In this document: positions 11,369 through 23,507 of the stretch, piece after piece
How positions within the stretch are numbered: the stretch's first letter is position 1
Layout of the letters: every line of letters starts with the position of its first letter
Assembly: GCA_000320605.2 (NCBI GenBank)
Contig: KB445793.1
Span: 1,910,524-1,974,523, forward strand
Origin: Gelatoporia subvermispora B
Lineage: Eukaryota > Basidiomycota > Agaricomycetes > Polyporales > Gelatoporiaceae
Direction: 5' to 3'
Length of the DNA: 64,000 bases
The notes under the pieces: generated by a model
What the model was told of the DNA's origin: nothing
Database searches by the model: none
The model's input: the letters and a program-made list of their open reading frames with translations, nothing else
Position numbers and translations under genes: made by a program

Positions 11369-12928
11369 ATGTGGTCTTCAGCTCGTATTCTCTCGCTCGT
11401 CTCCCTCGCTCTCGCCGTCTTAGCTCATGATGAGCACGACCATGACCTCCAGATGCCTCTTGACTACGTGAGATTCCCGTACCAGGCTGCTTACCCCGGT
11501 GACAACGAAGGTCATGCCGCTGTATCGTCATTCCGTGCCTCATCTCATCATTTTCCACTTATAGTCACCGCTGATTCCATCTTCTCTGGCATTACGACAT
11601 TTGCCAAGCTCCCGTGGGTCAAATGCCTTGGAAAAGACAAAAGCGAAACTTTTGACATAGCCTTCATCGGAGCGCCATTCGTACGTATGACCGCCCATAC
11701 CCCACGCATTGTCTTGCCGAAACAGAATAATGGCCCACAGGACACCGGGACGTCATACCGTCCGGGCGCGAGGTTCGGCCCAGCAGGCATACGAGCCGGC
11801 TCGAGGCGTCTCACGCTGTATGGAGGCTACAACGTGCCCCTCGAAGTGAATCCCTTCCTTTCCGGGCTGAAGATCGTGGACTGCGGTGACATTCCCGTGA
11901 CACCTTACGACAACAAGTACGCCATCCAGCAGATCGAGAACGGACACAAAGAGCTGCTTAGTCGCAAGGCATTCTCACCGCTTGGGAACGACTCGCTCAC
12001 TGGCCAGTCCCTGACGCCCATTTCAGCTGACGGCGTGAACCACCCTCGTGTCATCACGCTTGGAGGGGACCACACCGTCGTTCTGCCCATCTTGCGCTCC
12101 ATTAACAGTGTCTACGGTCCTATTTCTGTTATCCACTTCGACAGCCACCTCGATACATGGAAGCCGCAGGTTTTCGGTGGCGCCCCTTCCTCCCAAGCCG
12201 CCATTAATCACGGAACCTATTTCTATTGGGCTAGCCAGGAAGGGTTGATCAAGAATGGGTCATCAATTGCAAGTATCTCTTGTTCTATTTACCCTCCCCT
12301 TATTCGTTTCCCTCTCTGCCATGAATTTGTGATCCTAGTTTGTCTCTGTGATTTAGCACGGCGCCATCCGCACGACTCTGTCTGGTCCCGCGGACTATGC
12401 GAACGACGACGCCTCTGGCTTCCAGCGGATCGAGGCCCGCGAGATTGATACAATCGGTATGAACGATCCCACCTGTTATAGCAATAGACTTCTGACAGTT
12501 TGGGTAGGCACTGACGGCATCATCAAGAAGATTCGTGACACTGTGGGTGACCGCCCCGCCTATCTCTCCATCGACGTACGTGCGACGTTTAGGCGTTCCC
12601 AGCCATTGACTTACATTGTCTTAGATCGACTCCATTGATCCCGCGTTCGCTCCGGCTACCGGAACGCCGGAAACTGGAGGGTGGTCCACACGCGAGTTGC
12701 GGACCATCCTGCGCGGCCTTGACGGCCTTCACATTGTCTCCGCTGACATCGTCGAAGTCGCCCCCGCTTACGACACAAACGCCGAGCTAACCACGATGGC
12801 GGCTGCGGACGTGAGTCTCACCCACTGGTGCGGTGGCTAGGTGTGCTCATATGATCACGGGTGGCTAGGTCCTATACGAAGTCTTGAGCGTTATGGCAAA
12901 GACTCCCTTAGGTAAGGTCAAGGCCTAG
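11369..12928 (+). CDS. Secreted ureohydrolase (agmatinase-like)
   Basis: A member of the arginase/agmatinase/formiminoglutamase family, which hydrolyses guanidino compounds to urea with two Mn ions. The N-terminus is a signal peptide ([14 protein letters not shown]) followed by a His/Asp-rich HDEHDHD, so the enzyme is probably exported or vacuolar. Metal-binding motifs are all present: GGDHT, HFDSHLD (D, H and D kept; the usual Ala is Ser) and [13 protein letters not shown]. The C-terminal region has [11 protein letters not shown]. The 3' end [11 protein letters not shown] stops at 12928. Introns lie near 11505-11567, 11680-11749, 12269-12356, 12455-12508 and 12576-12625, with a last one before the final exon. 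The intron at 12269-12356 has a GCAAGT donor and TTTAG acceptor, a GC-AG intron, which is needed to join KNGSSI to [11 protein letters not shown]. Substrate (agmatine versus another guanidine) is not decidable from sequence. Confidence 0.87.
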
Positions 12929-15682
12929 ACAGGGTTTCGATGGTACACGCCTGGTTGATCGTCCCTTATGTGTTATCTTCCGCAATACATGCTCTGAGTA
13001 TACTCGTCTATCTCGTGATACCTGCATCTCTGCTGTCTGCGGGACGCATAACCCAGATTGCGATAAGCATGTGGCATGGAAGTACAGCAGCAATCCCAGT
13101 TCTAAGTTCGGATATTGCCCCCGAACGTGGTGGATCGGAATCTGCTCGTGGGCAGTGCCATGACAGTCCAGTGTGAGTTGAGCGGTTCGGAATCTCGGGA
13201 CATATCTATAGACGATGCAAACTCCGCAGAGATCTTTCCTTGTGAGATGGCGTTCCTACTGACCTTCCTTTTTTGTACGACCCTGCTTGCCAGATGTTCG
13301 TTCAGTTCCGGTGTGTGCACCAACCCCTGAGGCCGAGAATGTAGGCTATTCGTGCTGCTGTGAAGAATGTCCCGATTTCCTACCCGCAAGACGGCCTACC
13401 CAGGTATGCGTCAGAGCTCACGGATAATTCTGATGGACCACTGATCTCACGGTTCCTGTTCGCCTCGAGGCAGATACGACGAACCGAGCTTAGCGAGCTG
13501 GCATCGTGGCTGTCGCGAGAACTCGAAACCCTGCGAGTGATCATCCAGCCGTCTGTTCAACGTTTCTGCTCAGCGAACACATGCAGAACGTGCTCGAGAT
13601 GGGGACAGGAATACCCAAACGCGGAAACTCGAACACTGTGTCGTTGAAGTAGGTAACAATTAGGTAAGAGATGTTCAACGTATAGTACGCATTCAACGTG
13701 CCGTTCGGGATACCCTGAAAGCATGGCTTACCTCACAGGCATGTGCCAAGGGACTTCATAGAGCGCATGACGATGTCCCAGTGCCTCGAGGCTTATATCA
13801 GGGAGTTGATTATTACCAAAGAGCTGGGATACTATTGCACTCAAGTTTGGTCTGTCTTGTCCTGATTTCAGGTCGATTGCACGCTTCCCTGCTTATCTCA
13901 CCAGGGACTGATGATTTAACAGGGACTAAAGTCGTGCGAGCTGCTCATAACGAGTCTGATTATGCCGTGAAGTCAGTCTGATAGGTGATCAAATCACTGA
14001 CGAGCTCTAACATTCTATATGATATTTCTCAGTCTACCTCGACTAGTGTCATCGTGCGAGACGTCGTACCTGTGCAGGATATATGGAAGGCACCTCGGGC
14101 GGGGATCGTTCTGTAGTTTCTACCCGAAAGAGCACCGGCCTCAGGCAGAAACCCACACCGCCCACGTTTATCGCCGCCTCGGACGGCCGTTGCGTAAGGC
14201 CTGCGCTGCCAAGTTGTGGAGCTGATACCATGGATTTGAGAACGGAGAGCGCATGGTAAGACATGCCGTTCAATACTCCAGCTCAGGCAGCGCTTCCACG
14301 TCAAATGACTGATGCCACAGTTCACACCAAATGGCCGGCGATTGCTCGGCGGAACGAGCTCAATGGAGCCGACGAAGTTCAGCCGCTATGTGAAGATGTA
14401 CGGGTATTGACTATCCGCGAGAGGCAGGAATCGCGCGTACGAGATTTGCAGGTCGTAGCCGTCGTTGAGCACGCGCAGCTGATAAATCAAATGTGAGATC
14501 GAACAGGCTTCAAGGACGTCAGGCGCGAAGCACTTATCGGGTCGCTCATGATACGATACGAGACAGATATCAGATGGCCGAACCTCCCCTTCAAACTTTA
14601 CGCAATGCTTCTGGCCGCATTCCTTCGGCGGCCATGTGTTCGGGCCCCTGGTCCGGTGGATGGGGCGTAACTGACGCAAAGCACGTATGATGCTGCGTTC
14701 TCGAAGCAATTGTACGTCGATCAGCTGTGGTGAGCGCAATGCGCATGACTGCAGGCTGCGAGTGCTGATGACGTTTCAAGATCCTTCCCGTTGGCGCTGC
14801 GAGCGCCGTAGGACACGTAGCTGTCGAACTATGCTGTTCTTGAGGTCAGCTGAAATGTCAGGGCGGGTCAGAACCTACACTGTGAGGTCTGCCTGGACCA
14901 GTGTTTGGTGACGCGCGGCCTGAGGTACTGCTGCGGACATATGCTAAAGAAGCGCCACACCTAAGGCCCAGCCTGGTCGCAGGCTAGCTGTAGTGTACTC
15001 GAGACAGATTGACGATGATGCAACTTTGATATCATACGGGTAGTGTGCGTTTGACAGAACCGGATCTCTCTGCTTTTGCCATTGACTACCTAGCGATGCA
15101 AACTACGTCAGGTTCTCGTGTGTCTTGTATAACGCACTCGCAGACGCCAAACAAGCGAGGAGATCATTCATTTTCATGGTCAATATCTCCCGTACTTTGT
15201 GAAATTAAGGCCGTCATGTTTGTCGAAGAATGATAGAGAGACTTTGTTTTTGAACCCTGGTAATTTCAACGTCAACTCGCTGTAGACGTCAACGAAAACA
15301 TTCCAGCTGGACCTGCAAAGAATATGCGTATCATCCGACGGATGTCAAGGCGGTGTGGAAGAGTTGAGCTTGAGGATGGCGTGCCGGCAGTGATTAAATT
15401 TCGGCGGCCGTCGAACCCCGGGCGAGCCGTGTCCTCCCGGTTCACTCTACCTGCTGCCACGGTGCCACCAACGCGTCGCGACGCGCCCATCCGGTCACGT
15501 GATTAGATGCAGTCGTGCCCGTCCGCACCGCTGCTGGCCGTCGACCGGACTGATCGTAGCACTCGACATGCTGCTTTCCTGCTGCGAACTCCCGCCATCG
15601 CTACATCTTTAACACACAATTTCTGAATACAAGAGACCGACGACTGCTCTCGCTACACTCACTATCACCCTGAACAGAAAAG
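12929..15682. other. 2.7-kb region without a supported gene
   Basis: No frame here matches a family I know. On the minus strand near 13580-13720 there is a short protein-like stretch (NGTLNAYYTLNISYLIVTYF), and near 14386-14739 a 117-codon frame. They do not join into one reading frame and may be remnants of a decayed membrane-protein or enzyme gene. The last few hundred bases precede the zinc transporter gene. Confidence 0.35.
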
Positions 15683-16901
15683 ATGCCCGGATTCTTGAGT
15701 ATTATTGTGATGTCTGCGCTTCTCGGCGGCGCGTCGTTCGGTATTGGAGTACTGCCGCTGTCTTTTGCCTTCTCAAGTGAGCCCGACAATTAACTCTGAA
15801 CACTGATCCTAAACGTTGAACCTTCAACCCGAAACTTGTAGAATACACTCTGGCAAAACTGTCCGCACTTGGGACCGGCCTCCTACTTGGCGCAGCCTTG
15901 GGTGTCATCATACCGGAGTAAGTAGCGTGACACTTCTGAATCAGGAGCCTTTCTGATATAAAGTGGGCAGAGGTATCGAGACACTTGTGGAATCCAATGT
16001 GTCTACGGAGTTCCCAGCATCGATTGTTGCATTTTCACTGCTCATGGGCTTCACCTTCATGCTTCTACTCGAGCAACTGCACTCCCCACACTCTCATAGC
16101 CATCCATCACCCTCGCCCATTTTTCCAAATGGCCATGAATCGGGTGCCACTAGATCCACCGTAGCTTTTACTGATACAGAGGTAGAATTTGACGTTGAGC
16201 TCGGGGACCTGGAGCGCTCAGAAGGCATCCCGCCTGCGACAGACCACGTTGCGGCAAAGGCGCCCACCACCTCAGACAGTGGTAGTAAGAAGCGCGCATA
16301 CCCGTTGACTCTGGGCCTGGTCATACATGCACTGGCTGATGGCCTGGCTCTCGGCTCTTCTGCGCTTTCACGTCCCAGCACGGAACCTGGGGCAACTGAA
16401 TCCTTGCTGCCCTCTGAGCTCTCCATTGTTGTGTTCCTCGCATTGCTGATACACAAGGGTAACATTGACTAATTAGTGATCAAAACATATCATCTAACTC
16501 TGGTGTCTATCAGCGCCGACAACGCTGGCCCTGAGTACGTCGCTGCTGTCAACATCGCTGACTAAGGTCGAATGTCGGCGGCACATTGCCATCTTCGCTG
16601 CGTCAACTCCCGCAGGAGCTTTGATATCTTATTTGCTACTCTCTTTCTTGGGCGCAAGCAGCGAAGGCCGCTGGCCTGGCATTGCATTGCTCATCTCGGT
16701 ATGAGTGATCCTACTGTCATAACGCGATTAGGCTGATTCATTACGTTGAAGGGCGGAACGTTCCTTTATGTCGCAACTGTTCTCCAACCTGTGTCGAGCC
16801 ACGGATCTGAAGAGATCGGGCAGAAGGCGCGACTCGCCTACCTCGTTTTCGGCATGTTCCTTCCGCTTGCCATTGGAGCAGTCATAGGTCATGAACATTG
16901 A
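15683..16901 (+). CDS. ZIP-family zinc transporter (SLC39A9-like)
   Basis: A ZIP transporter moving Zn2+ into the cytosol, of the ZIP9/Atx2 branch that works in Golgi or secretory membranes. The protein begins MPGFLSIIVMSALLGGASFG and has a His-rich cytosolic loop after TM3 (SPHSHSHPS). It keeps the TM4 metal motif LVIHALADGLALG and the TM5 motif LLIHKAPTTLALS, then GGTFLYVATVLQP and ends at AVIGHEH. There are five exons; the four introns (donors GTGAGC, GTAAGT, GTAACA and GTATGA) join in phase. About 320 aa, the usual length for this branch. The acidic insert between TM3 and TM4 (ELGDLERSEG) is variable in the family. Confidence 0.9.
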
Positions 16902-17776
16902 TGCGCAGGGAGATTGGGACTGCATTGTATGTGTATTACTTGATGTGTGACGATGAATGCAACCACAGCCACATGTGTTGACGGTGGCCACTGTTCCCGT
17001 CCCTGTCTCGGGCTATAAATGGCGGACGTGACTATGACCTACTCATAGACAATGAACATCTGTGGCAAATGTCTCGGTGACTCACCGAAGTCTATCCGCT
17101 CATTCCTGTGAACTAAATCTCAACTTGTGCGGGTTAGAAGTCACACGGCCAGACAAGCATATTGCACGCAGGCATAATGGAGAGATTTTTGGCGACTAGA
17201 TGAAAGTGTTGACGCGGTCGCCACCCAGGATGCATCTGATCTTGGCAAGATGAATGACTCCAGTGCTAACGCCATCATCATTGAGATACGCACTCAATAA
17301 GACTGGTATGCGTTCGTTCCGAGGATGCTCTGAACAGCGATCTCCGCGCGTCAATCGTATTATCTTGTGTGTCAATCACAATGGCGAACCTTTATTACTA
17401 GTGAATTACATTCTGAGCTCTACAAGTGGAAGTTGTGTAGGCTGTTTCGCCTAAACCCAATATCTGCATTCTTTCACCACTCTTCCAAAACCGTGCCAGG
17501 TCTTACATCGTAAGTGTTACAGTGTCTACCGTCACCGACGTCGATGAAGTTTCTGTGTCAGGACCTTGTACAGCACTAGTGACTTCGATTGTGAGATCTA
17601 CTTAGGTCTAGCGTCTGAGTGGTCTCACCACAGGATCTCGCTTGCTAAGCTCTCACTGATTTGTCGCTGCGGGAGCAAATGCTGCTCTTGCAATGGCGAT
17701 TTGTATATGGTCGACAAACATCTTGCCCGTGGTCACTGTCTTTTCAGCGTGGGTATCCGAGTGCTCTACCACACGC
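16902..17776. other. Region without a recognisable gene
   Basis: About 0.9 kb between the zinc transporter and the decayed protease. Only short overlapping frames occur, none family-like. Confidence 0.4.
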
Positions 17777-19382
17777 CTAACCCGTCTGGTGAGCACCGTA
17801 CAGAACCATCTTAGCCACGTGTAGCCCACTGTACGAATTGATCAGTATGAATACCGGATCCACCATGGCACCAACAGGTAGGCACTCACTGATAACATCG
17901 GGGCCAGACCCTTCCGAATGACCGAGCGAGCCTATGGCAAGGTATATCTTCCCTGGATGAAGACCGACCCTTTCTGTGATGGCAAGTGGGAGAATATGTG
18001 CCTCGACAGGAAGTTCCAGAGCTGTATCTCCTGAAAAACACAGGAAAACACTGATCAGCAACTTATCACTCTCGACATACAAGCGCATGCGAACCGATTG
18101 TGAAGATCAGAGGCTGTAGATTAGCGTGCTTGACTTGCGTGATGACAAGTAAGCCAGTTTCGCTAAACTCATTCCTTTAGATCCGCTGCGATGCTTCAGA
18201 TTCCAGCGGAAAGCACCTATCCTCTGTAGCCCCTACGCGCAGCTTATATTGCTCGTATGCTTGCTCTCCCAAGAGCGTCAGAACGGTGCTCGGATCAATG
18301 ACCCCAGTTCCCCGGGGAATCAGAGGTATATCCCCGCCGTAGGAAACAGCTAGGTCAATGCCCCAATAGTCCGCCGCGGGTAGAACACTCGTGACTGGGA
18401 CATAGACCAAGTCACCTGTATAACTGAAGGAAAGTCAGTCCAGGGTCACTTGAAGACGTCTGCAAAAAATGGTACATACCTTGAGTCGTCGGGCTTTGTG
18501 AACGTTAGAGTACCGTGCAACCCATTCTGCGAAAAAGTGAGTGAGATGAGAAGCTTTCCGAATTCCTCCTCTGCTGCGGAGTCCGAGAAGATAGCTTCTT
18601 GTTCGATATGCGAAGGGCCAAGGCCTAAGATTCCCTGAATGCCTTGAATCTCGCGGGACAGGCGGGGGCGAAGCGCTGAAAAATTGGCAGCGACGCTGAT
18701 AGATTGAGTTTGCATAGTTTCTCCTGTTGCGATCTGTACACTTTCTTGATCTATGGAGCTACGACATGAGATTGTCCGACACGGCATCTCGGGATTCCAT
18801 GTCGTGATACGCACATTCGGGCCCTATGAAGTCACCCACAGCGTAGGAAATGGTCTACATGTGTTTAGTATTGCAGCTACGTGAGACGACTGTGACGCCT
18901 CATGCAAACACTTACTACATCCTGCCCGGTGGTCACGCTATTCATATTCGGTGTATATAAGCTGGCATCAACGACCGTCCAAGAGCCCCCTAGCAAAGTT
19001 TATGACTCGGATGTATGAAATCATGCCACGAACGGGACTTGCCTATATCGAGGAGAAATTCGCCAATGCTCAAGTCTGTCCCAGCGGCGATAGACGCGAC
19101 GTAAGCCATGTTGGCATCCGTAGCATCAAGTCCAGCCGTTGAGCCATCACCGACTTTGACTTGATATATTCTCCTATGATTATTGTGGTTGTGATCATCG
19201 GGATCAGTAGTTAAGATGTTAAAGGAGTGCGCAGGCCCATGAGGGTGGACACGCTGCATAATCTTTCCAGCGCGAGCCTGGTCCTTTGTGATAAGATCCA
19301 TGCCTGCGCCGAAGGTGAATCGGGTCTCAAAGAGTGTACTTCGTTTGCCGACATCAGACATGATGGGAGACTTGTACAGCAC
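17777..19382 (-). pseudogene. Decayed A1 aspartic protease (polyporopepsin-like)
   Basis: Segments in order on the minus strand match a secreted basidiomycete pepsin-like protease. They are a propeptide part (RFTFGAGMDLITKDQARAGK), the region of the first active site, a GIQGILGLGPSHIEQE segment, a YWGIDLAVSYGG segment, the region of the second active site, and a C-terminal GKIYLAIGSLGHSEGSG. Both catalytic motifs are altered. The usual DTGSSNTW reads DIGKSRSW, so the Thr is Ile, and the second DTGTT reads DPSTV, so its Gly is gone. A frame change is needed after HPSHK at about 18990, and the expected FLERFYSV-type ending is replaced. I call it a pseudogene; a transcribed pseudoenzyme with extra introns is possible. 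Ends are approximate. Confidence 0.65.
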
Positions 19383-21634
19383 TGCAGTGAGGTACGGGTG
19401 AGGGGCATGTCCGTGCAGAGGGTTGACGATTGATATAGTATTCGGCTCAGCGACGGGCTTCGTAGTTGGTGGGTCAAGACTAATACATCCGAAGATCTGA
19501 AGCCAGACTCGCCGGCAATTCCTAAGACCCGACAGGGTTTAATGACGCTGAGTGACTTCGGCATGTCGAGACTGGACTACTCATGGTGCTTGATGTTCTC
19601 AAGGGGTCTACCAGTGATTACCTAGAGCTAAGATGATGACAGCTACTTGCACCCCCTGAGCGAGCGTGTATGGCCTCACAGAATACCGCATGCATATCAT
19701 GATATAGCCCTCTTGACCAACACACAGATAGAAGCTGCCGCCGAGAGTTCATTCCGGGCGTGGGAGCTGGCGGCGTTATCGCGAGGTAGCGTGACTAGAG
19801 AGATTGAGCTTCTTTTGCAATTTGCCATCCCCAAAACACGAGGCGCAAAGATTCCGATAGATATAGCGAGGCATGCAGCTGTCGCGCATAGAATCCGTTG
19901 TACAAGTCTTGTCCTGGGCTGGATACCTGACCAGAGACGACGAAGCACCTGTGCATCAGTCGTACTGTGTGAAGCACATCTGTCCGCTAGTAAGCGTCAG
20001 AAGCGGGGACAGATACAGCATTTGAGAGAAAGTAATTGGTCGCCAAAGTGACAGTGAGGATGATGAGGTACTTTGGTTCCGTCTCGCCGCAGGCAGGCAC
20101 TCATCAAAACAAGTCTTGAGGGTCCGATTGAGGGCTACAGCAGATGGTAGTGCCGAACATACTGTACCATGAGTGCTAATCTGTGACAAATCTGGCTGCC
20201 TATGTCATAATTTGTTAACGAACAACAGAACCGGCCCCGGTACGTAGAACAAGCTCGATCATAGTCATAGAGCCCTCCTCCTGGTGAGCGCTTGCGCTCC
20301 CCCATGCTATTTGTGTGTATTGACGCGTATTGGCACATGCGCATGAGCACCTCGAAGTCGCATGCCGCAGGCCGCGATGCCATTGATTGTGAATTGCCAA
20401 AGTCATGTCCGGATTCTCGTTATGCACCAATGCTACAGCATAGCTCTCTTCAGAAAATTTTGAGACCCAGATGCTCATATTCTCTTCGCACGTGGGGTCA
20501 ATGAGTTGATGATAGATTCGGCCTAATTCGTGCGTGTCGATACTTTCCTCTGCTCTACTTCAGATGTCATTCAATTTACCGACTACAGTGAAGTATGCTG
20601 ACGCGACCCGGTTCCTATTGTCCTATCCATCCGCGTTCTGATAGTTGCTCCAACATATGGGCTCGATTCGTGAACACACACCCCGAATTTAAGCATTGTT
20701 GACTCTGTCAACTTTTCAGGTCTCGTGGACAAGATAAACGCGTGCGTTGAGCCTCACTCTGCAATAACATGATCGGCCACCGATATCGGACTGCGGTCGC
20801 AGGCACACTCATGGATTGGGCTGTAGGCTGTCCTAGTGCAGGCAAATATGGAAAAGGCTTGCTCACCCATCTGTTGCCACTTTACTCTCTGATTGGCTTG
20901 CCACTGAGCCCCTTACTGTTGCTCAGTCGTCGTCTCCCGTATCAGGACAGAGAGACGCAAGACGATACGACAAACCTCGGCCGACCTAGTTGCTATAGAC
21001 CGGGAAAGTCTTGCCTTTTCCGAGTAGGCGTATCGCGAGCAGCTCTGAATCATTGCACAATGTTGCTGCTTGCAGCGGCGGATCCGAAGATCACCGGTGC
21101 ACCGCTCGAGCATCGATGAAGCTCATGTCACGTGTGATCCACAACGAGCAGGGGTATGTGCTCCACTGGACGCCCATTCACAGCGCACCACTTAAACTTA
21201 TGATGATCCCTCAGAGACTTACAAAGCTACGTATCGAGCATGGTTTCGACATAGAGCAATAAGTGCACGTTCCGGTTCTGCAGCGTCCACATCGTTTCGA
21301 ATGACCTCGAATGAGCGCTGTAGACTGTGCGCGAACTTCGCACACTTTCCCAAGCAAGGCGCCCATCTTATGTCACTGCAACTTATCCCGAGTTCCGCCA
21401 CAACCATGGAGTGATGCGCCTACACGCGTCTGGCCGCCCTGGGCTCTCTCCTTGCTCGACTGGCCCACACAAAGCGGTCATGCCCGGCCGTGAAACACCG
21501 CACAGGCTGGGATCGGCATTGCCATCCTGACGATGTACAGGTATTTAAGCAGCATGATGTTATAGCTGCGAGCCCCACAATTACTTCCACTCACACTCGA
21601 ATATAACACCAAATCCAGTTATTCGATACATAAT
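19383..21634. other. 2.2-kb region without a supported gene
   Basis: Several overlapping frames of 60-130 codons on both strands, none resembling a known family. A minus-strand frame at 20215-20478 is moderately protein-like but unrecognised. A TATTTAAG at 21542 belongs to the gene at 21635. Confidence 0.35.
21542..21549 (+). promoter_or_regulatory. Putative TATA-like box of the Nis1-like gene at 21635
   Basis: TATTTAAG about 90 bp before the ATG, in the same relative place as in the two paralogues. Confidence 0.4.
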
Positions 21635-22188
21635 ATGAAGTCTTTCTTTGTTCTCGCATCCTTCGTCGCGGCATGCTTGGCGCAGGGCATTCTGATTGGT
21701 GCCCCTGCGCCAAATTCGAACATCCCTGCTCGCTCGAACCTCACCGTCGAAGTTGACCGTCCGGTACGTGAACATTTCGCTTGCATTGCGGTGTCGCCGA
21801 AACCAATCAATACGTGTAGGAGTCGCTCACAGCCTCCGAGGAGGTTGCGATCATCATCGGGATGACACCATGCCCCGACACTGGTTGCGATGATCCGACA
21901 TTCAATGTTGCAGACAACATCGGCATCGTGCTCTACGAGGGGCCTTACGATCCGCAATTCGATAGTAGCAACCCTCCGGACCACAAGCCGCCGTACCAGA
22001 ACTTCACGTTTCCTGTGCCCACGAACTATGCTGCCGGCCAGGACGTCGTGCTCAGTGTGACGCATTTGTCGATCGTTGCGGTATGTAACGAAAGTGTCGC
22101 TGAACATTTCCCACTTATCGATGAGGAATGATTACAGGCTGGGAACATCCTGTTCGAGATCAAAAATGAGACGCTGAGCGTAGTCTGA
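21635..22188 (+). CDS. Small secreted Nis1-like protein, copy C
   Basis: Third paralogue of the 6112/7720 genes. Exon 1 encodes a signal peptide (SFFVLASFVAACLAQ) and ILIGAPAPNSNIPARSN, ending EVDRP at the GTACGT donor. Exon 2 runs from ESLTASEEVAIIIGM through PCPDTGC and PPYQNFTFPVP to LSIVA. Exon 3 is AGNILFEIKNETLSVV, stopping at 22188. Both introns are at the homologous positions. It is the most diverged of the three: the cysteine pair is two residues closer (C-PDTG-C instead of C-xHPDNS-C). Confidence 0.75.
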
Positions 22189-22372
22189 CGCATCGTGGCT
22201 CGCGATCTCGCTTTCGACAGCCTACAGTGTCATTGTTACGAGATGCGCGGACGTTTCACGGATGACACGCATTCGCATCATCGCAACAATTCTTAATCGT
22301 AAATTTACTGGAGCCAATGTAATTGTACATATACATGCGTGATGTTCAACCGAATACACGCAAGGGCGACAG

Positions 22373-23507
22373 TCATGCAACAGCGATAGGTCGTGCATTG
22401 TTAGCTACGTCGACAGTACTGGCCTTTGCGAGCTCTTCGAGCCTCTTCTTCTCTTCCTCTAGCATTTTCTGCTGCAACGCCACCCTCTGCGGGACGATGC
22501 GTCGCCTCTCCGTCGTGGGCTTAAATTCGAGCTTGTCCACTCCCAACGCTTTCAAGGTCTTGAGCTCGACGAGACTGTATTCGTCCTGGTTCTCCCTATT
22601 GAAGTTGAACGGCTCTCGCAGCGAGACCGGCGGGTTCGTGATGACGCGCGGCAGACGGAGGTGGTTCTTGGACGCCGAGTGAAGCATGAGCGGGTGCATA
22701 AGTACGACGTCGCCGATCTCGCCTGTCATCTCCGCGAAGCGACTCGCGTTGTGCACCTCCTTGAGGTGCGACCAGAATCCAGGATCGCTTGTCGGGTCTT
22801 CCGTGGTGCTCGTACTCGGGTAGAGCGCAGACTTGATCGGGCGCACTCCCTCGGGGTGCTCGGCGAGGTAACGCGCGACCATGTCGATGCCGTCGGGGCA
22901 GATCCACGTCGCGCCGCCACGCGGCTTGATATCGGAGAAGAGCGGAATAACGAGGAGCGCCTGCTCGGGCGAGTCGAGGAAGTGAATGAAGAAGTCGCCG
23001 TCGACGTGCCAGTTATCCAGCTCCTTTGGCGGGATATGCATGTCCGGGCTTTCGTACTCCGGCGCGCCGAGGTTTACGATGAAGCTGTCACCCCATGCGG
23101 AGCTTGGCTCGTCGATACGCTCTTCACCGCCGAGCAGCTCTTTCATCGCCTCCCATGCCTGCATGGCGGCCGTTAATTGTTGTCGAAGATGCACTGATTC
23201 CTAAAACGCAGTATACGTACCTTAGGCGCGAACGTGGATACGGTCTCCCGCTTGTGCCAGGGCATATGGATGCGATCTCGAGTCCATGTCGACTTGTCGT
23301 TAGGATCCATCCCGAGCCTGGCCCACATATCCTTCGTCCATTCAGAGGCCTTCTCCTTGGTGAACGCCTGCCTCAAGACAATGTAACCATTCTCCAGGAA
23401 GAAATCCACTTGTTCGGCTAGGGTTGCATACCATCGTGAGCGCCAGATTCGAGGGAAGACAAGATGGAATCGTACGCACAGGTGAGATGCTTGTATTCCT
23501 TGACCAT
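22373..23507 (-). CDS. Phytanoyl-CoA dioxygenase-family (PhyH) protein
   Basis: A Fe(II)/2-oxoglutarate-dependent oxygenase of the PhyH superfamily. I start at the ATG at 23507 (MVKEYKHLT), which splices in phase over a short intron to EQVDFFLENGYIVLRQAF, the usual family opening. A second intron at 23159-23220 joins TFAPK to AWEAMKELLGG. The iron ligands are visible as WHVDGDFFIHF (H-x-D) and, distally, the His of LMHPLMLHSASKN, with the 2-oxoglutarate Arg in LRLPRVITN. The C-terminus is a charged helix (QQKMLEEEKKRLEEL). About 340 aa. The substrate is unknown, since fungal members act on many small molecules. No peroxisomal PTS1 is seen at the end (PIAVA). Confidence 0.85.

Noticed and set aside
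12940..14800. Possible decayed gene on the minus strand
   Set aside because: Scattered protein-like pieces do not assemble into a recognisable family, so it is not listed as a pseudogene.
15395..15490. GGTTCGAC-like B box on the minus strand, possible second tRNA
   Set aside because: The T-stem does not pair and no acceptor stem can be formed with upstream sequence.
22661..23176. 171-codon plus-strand frame inside the PhyH gene
   Set aside because: Antisense shadow of a GC-rich coding exon; no family similarity.
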